From NCBI RefSeq assembly GCF_025143985.1, contig NZ_CP083566.1, forward strand, positions 62,001 through 126,000: 64,000 bases of DNA. Direction: 5' to 3'. The stretch comes from Sulfitobacter sp. W027. Its GTDB lineage: Bacteria > Pseudomonadota > Alphaproteobacteria > Rhodobacterales > Rhodobacteraceae. A model generated the notes under the pieces. It had not been told where the DNA came from and did not search any database. It saw only the letters and a list, made by a program, of their open reading frames with translations. Both the position numbers and the translations under genes were made by a program. Positions 43,291-51,805 of this stretch are shown piece after piece. Position 1 is the first letter of the stretch, and each line of letters begins with the position of its first letter.

Positions 43291-44582
43291 GTGATTTCTT
43301 TAAAGATATTAAGCCCCTGTCCTATGATCCAGAAGGGTCTGACCTGACCTTTCGGCACTACAATCCTGACGAAATGGTCATGGGCAAACGGATGGAAGAC
43401 CACCTGCGTTTTGCCGTGGCCTATTGGCATTCCTTTGCGTGGCCCGGCGGCGATCCATTCGGCGGCCAGACATTCGACCGCCCGTGGTTTGGCGAGACGA
43501 TGGACATGGCACGCCTCAAGGCCGATGTGGCGTTTGAGATGTTCGACCTTTTGAACGCGCCTTTCTTCTGCTGGCACGATGCCGACATCCGCCCCGAAGG
43601 CGATACATTCGCTGAGAGCCTGCGTAATTTCGAAGAGATCATCGACTACCTCGGCACCAAGATGGAAAGCTCCAAGACCAAGCTGCTTTGGGGCACCGCG
43701 AACCTCTTTGGTCACCGCCGCTTTATGTCGGGTGCGGCCACCAACCCCGACCCGGAGGTCTTTGCCTGGTCCGCGGCGACGGTCAAAGCCTGTATGGACG
43801 CGACCCACAAGCTGGACGGGCAGAACTATGTGCTTTGGGGCGGGCGCGAGGGCTATGAGACCCTGCTCAACACCGACCTGAAACGCGAGCGCCAGCAGGC
43901 GGGGCGTTTCTTGCAGATGGCGGTGGAGTACAAACACAAGATCGGCTTCAAGGGCGCTATTCTGGTGGAGCCGAAGCCGCAGGAGCCGACCAAACACCAG
44001 TATGATTTCGATGTCGCCACGGTTTACGGTTTCCTCAAGGAGTTCGGGCTTGAGGGCGAGGTTCAGATGAACATCGAACAGGGCCACGCGATCCTTGCAG
44101 GCCATTCGTTCGAGCATGAGCTGGCGCTGGCGTCCTCATTGGGCATTTTCGGCTCCATCGACATGAACCGCAACGACTACCAATCGGGCTGGGACACGGA
44201 TCAATTCCCCAACAACGTCCCCGAGGTCGCGTTGGCCTATTACGAGGTGCTCAAAGCGGGCGGTTTCACCACCGGCGGCACCAATTTCGACGCCAAGCTG
44301 CGGCGGCAATCGCTTGACCCGGTCGATCTGGTCGCGGCCCATGCAGGCGCGATGGACGTCTGCGCGCGGGGCTTCAAAGCCGCCGCCGCGATGTTGGAGG
44401 ATGGCACGCTCGAGGCCATGCGTGATGAACGCTACGCGGGGTGGGAGAGCCCCAACGCCAAGGCCATGCTGGAGGGGGATCTGGCCAGCATCGCGGCGCA
44501 AGTCGCCAAAGACGGCATCAATCCGCAGCCCCGTTCGGGCCGGCAGGAAATTCTGGAGAATATCGTGAACCGGTTCGTTTGA
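43287..44582 (+). CDS. xylA: Xylose isomerase
   Basis: 431 residues, normal for the longer class II xylose isomerases. Features are [17 protein letters not shown], the catalytic His in [14 protein letters not shown], the Lys/Glu metal site [17 protein letters not shown], and [18 protein letters not shown] with metal-binding Glu and His. In this last motif the familiar ANH/VNH is replaced by QGH while the metal ligands are kept. Downstream IDMNRND and [11 protein letters not shown] complete the site. It converts D-xylose to D-xylulose in the cytoplasm; xylB lies at the end of the same operon. Confidence 0.96.
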   Translation: MSDFFKDIKPLSYDPEGSDLTFRHYNPDEMVMGKRMEDHLRFAVAYWHSFAWPGGDPFGGQTFDRPWFGETMDMARLKADVAFEMFDLLNAPFFCWHDADIRPEGDTFAESLRNFEEIIDYLGTKMESSKTKLLWGTANLFGHRRFMSGAATNPDPEVFAWSAATVKACMDATHKLDGQNYVLWGGREGYETLLNTDLKRERQQAGRFLQMAVEYKHKIGFKGAILVEPKPQEPTKHQYDFDVATVYGFLKEFGLEGEVQMNIEQGHAILAGHSFEHELALASSLGIFGSIDMNRNDYQSGWDTDQFPNNVPEVALAYYEVLKAGGFTTGGTNFDAKLRRQSLDPVDLVAAHAGAMDVCARGFKAAAAMLEDGTLEAMRDERYAGWESPNAKAMLEGDLASIAAQVAKDGINPQPRSGRQEILENIVNRFV

Positions 44583-44604
44583 GCCGGGGAAAGGGAGGAC
44601 CACC

Positions 44605-45660
44605 ATGAAAACGATCAAGGGACCAGCGCTGTTTCTGGCGCAGTTTGCAGGCGACGAAGCGCCGTTCAACTCTTGGAATAGCATCACTAAATGGGCTGCC
44701 GATTGTGGGTACAAAGGCGTACAGGTGCCCAGTTGGGACGCGCGGCTGATCGACTTGGCCAAAGCGGCATCGAGCAAGGATTACTGCGATGAGTTCAAGG
44801 GCAAGGCAGTCGAGAACGGCGTAGAGGTCACCGAACTTTCGACCCACCTTCAGGGCCAGTTGGTCGCGGTGCACCCGGCCTATGACACCGCATTCGATGG
44901 CTTCGCGGCAGAGGAAGTGCGCGGCAATCCGAAGGCGCGTCAGGAATGGGCGGTCGAGCAGGTCAAAATGGCCCTTTCGGCGTCGAAAAACATGGGGATC
45001 GGCGCACATGCGACCTTTTCGGGCGCTTTGGCTTGGCCCTATGTCTACCCATGGCCACAGCGCCCTGCGGGGTTGATCGAGACGGCCTTTGACGAGTTGG
45101 CCGCGCGCTGGTTGCCGATCCTGAACCACGCCGAGGATTGCGGTGTCGATGTCTGCTATGAGATCCACCCCGGCGAAGACCTGCATGATGGCATCACCTA
45201 TGAGATGTTCTTGGAACGCACGGGCAATCACGTACGGGCCAACATGCTCTATGATCCCAGCCACTATGTGCTGCAATGTCTTGATTACGTTGATAACATC
45301 GACATCTATAAAGACCGGATCAAGATGTTCCACGTCAAGGATGCCGAGTTCAATCCGACGGGTCGGCAGGGGGTCTATTCAGGCTACCAAAGCTGGACGG
45401 ACCGCGCCGGGCGGTTCCGGTCGCTGGGCGACGGGCAGGTTGATTTCGGCGCGGTCTTTTCCAAATTGGCGGCGAATGATTTCGATGGCTGGGCCGTGGT
45501 GGAATGGGAATGCTGCCTCAAGCATCCCGAAGACGGCGCGCGCGAGGGGGCGCAATTCGTCTCCGATCACATCATCCGCGTAACCGACAAAGCCTTTGAC
45601 GACTTCGCCGATGGCGGCACCGATGAGGCGGCAAACCGCAAGATGCTGGGGATCGACTGA
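44605..45660 (+). CDS. Sugar phosphate isomerase/epimerase-like TIM-barrel protein
   Basis: 351 residues. It belongs to the AP endonuclease family 2/xylose-isomerase-like barrel group: WAADCGYKGVQVPSWD near the start, VTELSTHLQGQLVA, ADVCYEIHPGEDL-type strand (VDVCYEIHPGEDLHDG) with a metal-binding Glu/His, LYDPSHYVLQ, and FHVKDAEFNPTGRQG, the His-Lys-Asp of the barrel. It probably isomerises or epimerises a free keto-sugar or its oxidised form. It is followed with a 1-bp overlap by a Gfo/Idh/MocA oxidoreductase, a pairing common in inositol or unusual-sugar pathways. The exact substrate is unknown. Confidence 0.85.
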   Translation: MKTIKGPALFLAQFAGDEAPFNSWNSITKWAADCGYKGVQVPSWDARLIDLAKAASSKDYCDEFKGKAVENGVEVTELSTHLQGQLVAVHPAYDTAFDGFAAEEVRGNPKARQEWAVEQVKMALSASKNMGIGAHATFSGALAWPYVYPWPQRPAGLIETAFDELAARWLPILNHAEDCGVDVCYEIHPGEDLHDGITYEMFLERTGNHVRANMLYDPSHYVLQCLDYVDNIDIYKDRIKMFHVKDAEFNPTGRQGVYSGYQSWTDRAGRFRSLGDGQVDFGAVFSKLAANDFDGWAVVEWECCLKHPEDGAREGAQFVSDHIIRVTDKAFDDFADGGTDEAANRKMLGID

Positions 45661-46796
45661 TGGCGCGTATTCGACTTGGCATGGTGGGCGGCGGCAATGA
45701 CGCCTTTATCGGCGGGGTGCACCGCATCGCTTCGCGCATCGACGACCGGTTCGATCTGGTCGCAGGCGCGCTGTCTTCGACCCCCGAGAAATCCGCCGCG
45801 AGTGCAGAGGCTTTGGGCATCCCGCGCTCCTACGGCAGTTTCGAAGAGATGGCCGAGGCCGAAGCCGCCCGCGAAGACGGGATCGAGGCGGTCTCGATCG
45901 TCACGCCCAACCACGTTCATGCCGCTGCCGCAAAGGCCTTCTTGGCCAAGGGCATCCATGTGATCTGCGACAAGCCCCTGACCTCCACGCTGGAGGATGC
46001 GGAGGCGTTGGCGGCCAGCGTCGCGGAGGCCGACGCACTCTTCATTCTCACCCATAATTACACCGGCTATCCGATGATCCGCCAAGCACGGGCCATGGTG
46101 GCGGCAGGTGATCTGGGCGAGATCCGCATCGTTCAGGCGGAATACCCGCAGGACTGGCTGACTGCCCCGGCGGAGAAAGAAGGCGTCAAACAGGCCGAAT
46201 GGCGCACCGATCCCGCACGCTCGGGCGCGGGCGGCTCGGTGGGCGATATCGGCACCCATGCCCATAACCTCGCCTGTTTTGTCAGCGGTCTGGAGGTCGA
46301 AAGCCTTGCCGCCGATCTGCAATGCTGGGGCGCGGGCCGCAAGCTGGATGACAACGCCCATATGATGCTGCGGTTCGCCGGTGGCGCGCGCGGCATGCTG
46401 TGGTCAAGCCAAGTGGCCCCGGGCAATGAGAACGCGCTGAAGCTGCGTATCTATGGCGACAAGGGTGGCTTGGAATGGTCGCAAGAGGATCCCAACTACT
46501 TGTGGTTCACCCCCTTGGAAGAGCCAAAGCGCCTGATCACCCGCAACGGGGCAGGGGCGTCTGAGGCGTCGCAATCCGTGAGCCGCATTCCCGGCGGCCA
46601 CCCCGAAGGCTACCTCGAAGGGTTCGCCACAATCTATAACGAAGCCGCCGATGCGATCCGCGCGGTGCAGGGCGGTGCCAGCCGCGAGAGCTCCATGGGC
46701 GTGCTCCCGGGCATCACTGCGGGCATGGCGGGGATGCGTTTCATCAACGCCTGTGTCACCTCCTCGGCCAATGATGCGGCGTGGACCAAGCTATGA
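45660..46796 (+). CDS. Gfo/Idh/MocA-family NAD(P)-dependent sugar oxidoreductase
   Basis: 378 residues. The N-terminal Rossmann motif is RLGMVGGGNDAFIGGVHR, and the conserved EKP-type motif appears as VICDKPLTSTLEDAEAL, with Lys as a catalytic residue. The C-terminal domain has GGSVGDIGTHAHNLACFVSGLE, where Asp and His of the GDIGTHA motif complete the active site. It oxidises or reduces a sugar or cyclitol carbon. Placed between the TIM-barrel isomerase and the transporter, it suggests the operon handles a second substrate beyond xylose. The start overlaps the isomerase stop by 1 bp. Confidence 0.87.
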   Translation: MARIRLGMVGGGNDAFIGGVHRIASRIDDRFDLVAGALSSTPEKSAASAEALGIPRSYGSFEEMAEAEAAREDGIEAVSIVTPNHVHAAAAKAFLAKGIHVICDKPLTSTLEDAEALAASVAEADALFILTHNYTGYPMIRQARAMVAAGDLGEIRIVQAEYPQDWLTAPAEKEGVKQAEWRTDPARSGAGGSVGDIGTHAHNLACFVSGLEVESLAADLQCWGAGRKLDDNAHMMLRFAGGARGMLWSSQVAPGNENALKLRIYGDKGGLEWSQEDPNYLWFTPLEEPKRLITRNGAGASEASQSVSRIPGGHPEGYLEGFATIYNEAADAIRAVQGGASRESSMGVLPGITAGMAGMRFINACVTSSANDAAWTKL

Positions 46797-48310
46797 GTGC
46801 CACCCCCGTTCTTGCCCTGCGCGACGTGAGCAAAAGCTTCGGCTCGATCGAAGTGCTGCACGGCGTGACCCTCGCGCTGGAGCCGGGGACCGTTCATGCG
46901 CTGATCGGTGAGAACGGGGCGGGCAAGTCCACCACGATGAAGATCATGGCGGGCTATCAACTGCCCTCCAAAGGCGCTGTCGAACTTGAAGGTGCGACCG
47001 CCCGTTTCAACAGTCTGTACGAGGGCGAGATGGCCGGGATTGTGATGATCCATCAAGAGTTCAATCTGGCCGAACAGTTGACAGTTGAGCAGAACATCTT
47101 TCTGGGCCGCGAGTTGAAACGCGGGCCGCTGCTCGACAAAGCTGAGATGCGGCGACGCACGCGGGACTATCTTGATCGGGTGGCCTGCAACGTCTCCCCC
47201 GACGCGCTGGTGTCGAGCCTGTCGAACTCCGACAAACAGATGGTCGAAATCGCCAAAGCCCTGTCGCGCGATGCGCGGGTGCTGATCATGGATGAGCCGA
47301 CGGCGGTGTTGACCAAACGCGAAACCGATGTGCTGTTCAAACAGGTCGCGGCCCTGCGCGCGGCAGGGACCGCGGTCTTGTTCACCTCGCATAAGCTGGA
47401 CGAAGTGGCCGAGATCTCGGACCATGTCACCATCATGCGCGACGGCGAAGTGGTGCAATCCAGCTCGACCTCTGAGATCACCGAAGACGAAATGGCCACC
47501 GCCATGGTGGGCCGCAATGTGTCCGACCTCTATCCCGCCAAGCCCGGCGTGGCACCGGACGCTGCCGAGGTGCTGTCGGTCGAAAACCTCAGCGTGCCGG
47601 GCTTTGCCAGCAACGTATCCTTCTCTCTGCAACAGGGCGAGATTTTGGGTGTCGGCGGGCTCATCGGCTCAGGCAGGACTGAGGTGATGGAAGGGCTGGC
47701 GGGCCTGCGTCCGGCGACTTCTGAACGTATCACGCTCTTCGGCCTGCCGGTACATTTCAAACAACCCAGTGACGCGCAGCAGGCCGGGCTGTGCTATCTT
47801 ACCGAAGACCGCAAGCTGCGCGGGCTGCTGCTGGAACGCGGAATGCGTGAAAACCTGACTCTGCAAAACCTGCATAAATTTGGCGGCTTCATAATTGATC
47901 GAAGCGCAGAAGAAGCCGCTCTTACAGACGCGATCCGCGATTTCGATATCCGCGCGGGCAGCCGCGATGTGCGTGTCGGCAATATGTCGGGCGGCAACCA
48001 GCAAAAGCTCCTGCTGGCAAAGATCATGCTCTCTGAACCGCGCATCCTAATCGTCGATGAGCCGACGCGAGGCATCGACATCGGCACCAAACAACAGATC
48101 TATGCCTTTCTGCGCAAATTGGCTGCCGCAGGCCATGCGATCATCGTGATCACCTCTGAAATGCCCGAACTCATTGGCCTTGCCGACCGCGTGATGGTCA
48201 TGCGCTTAGGCGAGGTCAGCGGCACGTTGGGCCCGGATGAGATCACGGAAGACGCGATTGTCCGCCTCTCCATGGGGCTGCACGCCGAACAAATGCCGAT
48301 GACGGCCTAA
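46793..48310 (+). CDS. Sugar ABC transporter ATP-binding protein with two ATPase domains (RbsA/XylG-like)
   Basis: 505 residues. The first domain (about 1-240) has Walker A GENGAGKSTTM, signature LSNSDKQMVEIAKAL and Walker B VLIMDEPTAVL. The second (about 250-495) has a degenerate P-loop GGLIGSGRTEVME, signature MSGGNQQKLLLAKIM and ILIVDEPTRGIDIGTK, the hallmark of CUT2 ATPases. I use ATG 46793, which overlaps the oxidoreductase stop by 4 bp. It energises uptake of a pentose or hexose with the next two gene products. Confidence 0.93.
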   Translation: MSATPVLALRDVSKSFGSIEVLHGVTLALEPGTVHALIGENGAGKSTTMKIMAGYQLPSKGAVELEGATARFNSLYEGEMAGIVMIHQEFNLAEQLTVEQNIFLGRELKRGPLLDKAEMRRRTRDYLDRVACNVSPDALVSSLSNSDKQMVEIAKALSRDARVLIMDEPTAVLTKRETDVLFKQVAALRAAGTAVLFTSHKLDEVAEISDHVTIMRDGEVVQSSSTSEITEDEMATAMVGRNVSDLYPAKPGVAPDAAEVLSVENLSVPGFASNVSFSLQQGEILGVGGLIGSGRTEVMEGLAGLRPATSERITLFGLPVHFKQPSDAQQAGLCYLTEDRKLRGLLLERGMRENLTLQNLHKFGGFIIDRSAEEAALTDAIRDFDIRAGSRDVRVGNMSGGNQQKLLLAKIMLSEPRILIVDEPTRGIDIGTKQQIYAFLRKLAAAGHAIIVITSEMPELIGLADRVMVMRLGEVSGTLGPDEITEDAIVRLSMGLHAEQMPMTA

Positions 48311-48320
48311 GGAAACGAAG

Positions 48321-49319
48321 ATGACAGATGTAACCACACCTCACACCAAAAGCTTCCGGATGCCGTCGATGTCCGTCCTCGGGCCAATCATCGCGCTGAT
48401 CGTCCTTTTGGTCATCGGCGCGCTGATGAACTCCAACTTCCTAAGTGCGGCGAATATCACCAACGTGCTTGCCCGCTCGGCCTTTATCGGGATCATCGCG
48501 GTGGGGATGACCTTTGTCATTACCGCCGGGGGGCTTGACCTCTCTGTCGGGTCGATGGCGGCCTTTATCGCGGGGCTGATGATCTTGGTGATGAACGCCG
48601 CTTTGCCAAGCCTCGGCGTCGGCGTGCCGATTATCCTGTTGGGGATGTTCACGGCCATCGTCGCGGGGCTACTGGCGGGGTTGTTGAACGGCTTTTTGAT
48701 CACCGCGCTTGGCATTGAGGCGTTCATCGTCACGCTTGGCTCCATGGGCATCTACCGCTCGCTGGTGACGTGGCTGGCCGATGGCGGCACCCTGTCGCTC
48801 GATTTTGGTCTGCGCAGTTTCTACCGGCCCGTTTACTTTGACGGGATCCTCGGGATCAGTTGGCCGATCATCGTTTTTGCGCTGGTGGTCATCATCGGCG
48901 AAATCATCATGTCGCGCACCGTCTATGGCCGCCACTGCGCCGCCACGGGCTCCAACGAACATGTCGCGCATTATTCCAATGTGAACGTCAACCGCACGCG
49001 GCTGATCTCTTATGCCGCTCTGGGCATCTTGGTGGGCATCGCCACGATCATGTATGTGCCGCGCCTCGGCTCGGCCTCGGCCTCGACCGGGGTGCTGTGG
49101 GAGCTGGAGGCCATCGCCGCCGTTATCATAGGCGGCACCGTGCTTAAGGGCGGTTTCGGTCGGGTCTGGGGCACCGTCATCGGCGTGCTGATCCTAAGCC
49201 TCATCGGCAATATTCTGAACCTCACCGATTTCGTATCGCCATATCTCAACGGGGCGATCCAAGGGATTATCATCATTCTCGCTGTGATCCTACAGCGCGA
49301 AAGGAAGACGGCGCTTTAA
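48321..49319 (+). CDS. Sugar ABC transporter permease (CUT2, RbsC/XylH-like)
   Basis: 332 residues with eight to ten hydrophobic segments. FVITAGGLDLSVGSMAAF is the CUT2 permease signature; LNGFLITALGIEAFIVTLGSMGIYRSL and the coupling-loop region HYSNVNVNRTRL follow, with GGTVLKGGFGRVWGTVIGVL near the end. It presumably forms a homodimeric channel. It is 10 bp after the ATPase gene, with AAGGAAACG before the ATG. Confidence 0.92.
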   Translation: MTDVTTPHTKSFRMPSMSVLGPIIALIVLLVIGALMNSNFLSAANITNVLARSAFIGIIAVGMTFVITAGGLDLSVGSMAAFIAGLMILVMNAALPSLGVGVPIILLGMFTAIVAGLLAGLLNGFLITALGIEAFIVTLGSMGIYRSLVTWLADGGTLSLDFGLRSFYRPVYFDGILGISWPIIVFALVVIIGEIIMSRTVYGRHCAATGSNEHVAHYSNVNVNRTRLISYAALGILVGIATIMYVPRLGSASASTGVLWELEAIAAVIIGGTVLKGGFGRVWGTVIGVLILSLIGNILNLTDFVSPYLNGAIQGIIIILAVILQRERKTAL

Positions 49320-49352
49320 GCCGTAGTTGAATGCTTCATGGGAGGAGCAAAA

Positions 49353-50300
49353 ATGACATTTACCAAAACATTCATTGCCACAGCGCTGGCCACGGCTGTC
49401 GGTACGGGCGCCTTTGCCCAAGAGACCAAGGTCATCGGCGTCTCGATCCCGGCGGCGACCCACGGCTGGGCGGGGGGCATGAACTTCCACGCCAAGGAAA
49501 CCGTCGAGCGGTTGGAAGAGGTCTATCCTGACCTCGACTTCGTGCTCGCCACCGCGTCGGACCCCGGCAAACAGGTCAACGATATCGAAGACATGGTCGC
49601 CACACGCAACATCGACGCGCTGGTGGTGCTGCCGTTCGAATCCGATCCGCTGACCCCGCCGGTGCAGGCTGTGGCCGACGGCGGTGCATGGGTGACGGTG
49701 GTCGACCGGGGTCTGTCGGTTGAAGGCATTCAAGACCTCTATGTGGCGGGCGACAACAGCGGCTTTGGCAAGGTCTCGGGTGAGTTTATGACCCAGCAAA
49801 TGCCCGATGGCGGCGATATCGTCGTGCTGCGCGGCATCCCCACCACCATCGACAATGAGCGTGTCGAGGGCTTCAACGCGGCGATCGAAGGCTCCGGCAT
49901 CAATGTGCTCGACATGGAGCATGGCAACTGGAACCGCGACGACAGCTTTACCGTGATGCAGGATTTCCTGTCGAAATACCCCAATATCGACGCGGTCTGG
50001 GCCTCGGATGATGATATGGCGATTGGCGTGCTGGCCGCGATTGAGGCCGCAGGGCGCGATGATGTGAAATTCGTACTCGGCGGTGCCGGCATGAAAGAGA
50101 TGATCAAGCGCACAGCCGATGGCGACGCGATGATCCCGGCCAATGTGACTTATCCGCCTTCGATGATCGCCACCGCGATTGAACTGACCGCCGTGGGCCT
50201 CACCTCCAACGCGCCGGTCTCGGGCACTTTCGTCATCGGTTCGGTTCTGGTGACCCAAGAGAACGCGATGGATTTCTACTATCCTGACAGCCCGTTCTGA
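49353..50300 (+). CDS. Sugar ABC transporter periplasmic binding protein (family 1/2, RbsB/XylF-like)
   Basis: 315 residues from ATG 49353 (GGAGGA 6 nt upstream). The signal peptide TFTKTFIATALATAVGTGAFA ends with AFA-QE. The mature part shows KVIGVSIPAATHGWAGGM, ATASDPGKQVNDIEDM, IDALVVLPFESDPLTPPV, VDRGLSVEGIQDLYVAGDN and AVWASDDDMAIGVLAAIEAAG, which is the D-ribose/xylose-type binding fold. A strong hairpin separates it from xylB. Xylose or a related monosaccharide is the expected ligand. Confidence 0.91.
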   Translation: MTFTKTFIATALATAVGTGAFAQETKVIGVSIPAATHGWAGGMNFHAKETVERLEEVYPDLDFVLATASDPGKQVNDIEDMVATRNIDALVVLPFESDPLTPPVQAVADGGAWVTVVDRGLSVEGIQDLYVAGDNSGFGKVSGEFMTQQMPDGGDIVVLRGIPTTIDNERVEGFNAAIEGSGINVLDMEHGNWNRDDSFTVMQDFLSKYPNIDAVWASDDDMAIGVLAAIEAAGRDDVKFVLGGAGMKEMIKRTADGDAMIPANVTYPPSMIATAIELTAVGLTSNAPVSGTFVIGSVLVTQENAMDFYYPDSPF

Positions 50301-50307
50301 TGGCCAA

Positions 50308-50332
50308 GGCCACCGGCAGCCCGCCGGTGGCC
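50308..50332 (+). terminator. Strong hairpin between the sugar-binding-protein gene and xylB
   Basis: GGCCACCGGC (50308-50317) / GCCGGTGGCC (50323-50332) is a perfect 10-bp stem with a 5-nt loop, starting 8 nt after the stop and followed by CCCTTTCATTT. The short T-rich tail allows partial termination, which would make binding protein more abundant than the kinase. Confidence 0.72.
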
Positions 50333-50362
50333 CCCTTTCATTTGTATAGTAATGAGTACCGC

Positions 50363-51805
50363 ATGACCTATCTCGGCTTGGACCTAGGCACCTCGGGCGT
50401 CAAAGCGCTTTTGATCGACGAAGGCCAAAAAGCCTTGGCCGAGGGTCATGCCCCGTTGGAGGTTCAGCGCCCACACCCGATGTGGAGCGAGCAGGACCCT
50501 CAATCATGGATCACCGCCTGCGAGGCCGCGATTGCGCAGGTCCGCGCGGTGGCCCCCGTGCACTTTGCAGCGCTGCGCGGCATTGCCGTGTCGGGCCAGA
50601 TGCACGGTGCCACGCTATTGGATGCCAACGACCGGCCCCTGCGCCCGGCAATCTTGTGGAACGATGGCCGCGCCCACGCCGAATGCGCGGAGTTGGAAGC
50701 GCGCGCCGATTTTCGCGGGCTAGGCGGCAATATTGTCATGGCAGGTTTTACTGCGCCCAAGTTGCGGTGGGTGCAAAAGCATGAGCCTGAGGTTTTCGCA
50801 CAGGTCCGCAAAGTTCTGTTGCCCAAGGACTATGTCGGTCTTTGGCTGACGGGGGAACATGTCTCGGAAATGTCTGACGCGGCAGGCACGCTTTGGCTTG
50901 ATGTCGGCAACCGCGATTGGTCTGATGAATTGCTCGCCGCCACGGACCTGACCCGTGATCATATGCCACGCTTGGTCGAAGGCAGCGCGCGGGCGGGCGG
51001 GCTTCGGGCGGATCTGGCCGCCGACTGGGGTGTCAGCAATGTCGCCGTTGCGGGCGGTGCAGGCGACAACGCTGCCACCGCCGTGGGGCTGGGGCTGGTG
51101 CAACCGGGGCAGGGGTTTTTGTCACTCGGCACTTCGGGCGTGCTGTTCACCGTGACTGACCGTTTCGCCAGTAACACTGAGAGCGCAGTGCATAGTTTCT
51201 GCCATGCGGTGCCCGAGACATGGCACCAGATGGGCGTGATCTTATCGGCCACGGATGCGTTGGCTTGGCTGGGGCAGATCACCGGGCAGAACCCGGCGGC
51301 GCTGGCGGGCATGGTGGGGGACGTGGCGCAGCCCTCGCCAATCACTTTCTTGCCCTATCTTTCGGGCGAACGGACCCCGCATAACGCACCCAATGCCACC
51401 GGTGCCTTCCACGGTCTGCGCCGCGCGCATGGGTTGCCCGATATGGTGCAAGCGGTGATGGAGGGGGTCGGCTTTGCATTTGCCGATTGCTGTCGTGCGC
51501 TCGAACACTGTGGCTCCCTGCCTGAGCGTGTCTGCGTGGCGGGTGGGGGCAGCCAGTCGGAAACCTGGCTTCAGATGATCGCCGATATCACTGGCCTGAC
51601 CCTCGACGTGCCCGAAAGTGGCGCGCAGGGGGCAGCGCTTGGGGCGGCGCGGCTGGCGATGCTGGGCAGCGGTGAGGTGGCGCAACCAGAAGTGATTGTG
51701 CCCCCGAAAATCCGCAAGAGTATCGCCCCCAATCCCGCACTCAAACCAGCCTATGCGAGAGGCTACGCAGCCTTCCGTGCCGCTTGGAATGGGGCGTCAA
51801 CCTAG
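50363..51805 (+). CDS. xylB: Xylulokinase
   Basis: 480 residues, standard length. FGGY-kinase features are TYLGLDLGTSGVKALLIDEG (phosphate-binding), IAVSGQMHGATLLDAND, the xylulokinase-specific WNDGRAHAEC, VLLPKDYVGLWLTGEHVSEMSDAAGTLWLDV, the ATP site GGAGDNAATAVGLG, and YLSGERTPHNAP. It phosphorylates D-xylulose to D-xylulose 5-phosphate. ATG 50363 is chosen because the fold begins there; the open frame runs back over the hairpin to 50300. It ends with a 9-bp convergent overlap with the amidohydrolase gene. Confidence 0.94.
   Translation: MTYLGLDLGTSGVKALLIDEGQKALAEGHAPLEVQRPHPMWSEQDPQSWITACEAAIAQVRAVAPVHFAALRGIAVSGQMHGATLLDANDRPLRPAILWNDGRAHAECAELEARADFRGLGGNIVMAGFTAPKLRWVQKHEPEVFAQVRKVLLPKDYVGLWLTGEHVSEMSDAAGTLWLDVGNRDWSDELLAATDLTRDHMPRLVEGSARAGGLRADLAADWGVSNVAVAGGAGDNAATAVGLGLVQPGQGFLSLGTSGVLFTVTDRFASNTESAVHSFCHAVPETWHQMGVILSATDALAWLGQITGQNPAALAGMVGDVAQPSPITFLPYLSGERTPHNAPNATGAFHGLRRAHGLPDMVQAVMEGVGFAFADCCRALEHCGSLPERVCVAGGGSQSETWLQMIADITGLTLDVPESGAQGAALGAARLAMLGSGEVAQPEVIVPPKIRKSIAPNPALKPAYARGYAAFRAAWNGAST

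Noticed and set aside
43287..44582. Altered xylose isomerase motif NIEQGHA as a sign of changed specificity
   Set aside because: The metal-binding Glu and His are kept and only the neighbouring non-ligand residues differ; likely normal lineage variation.
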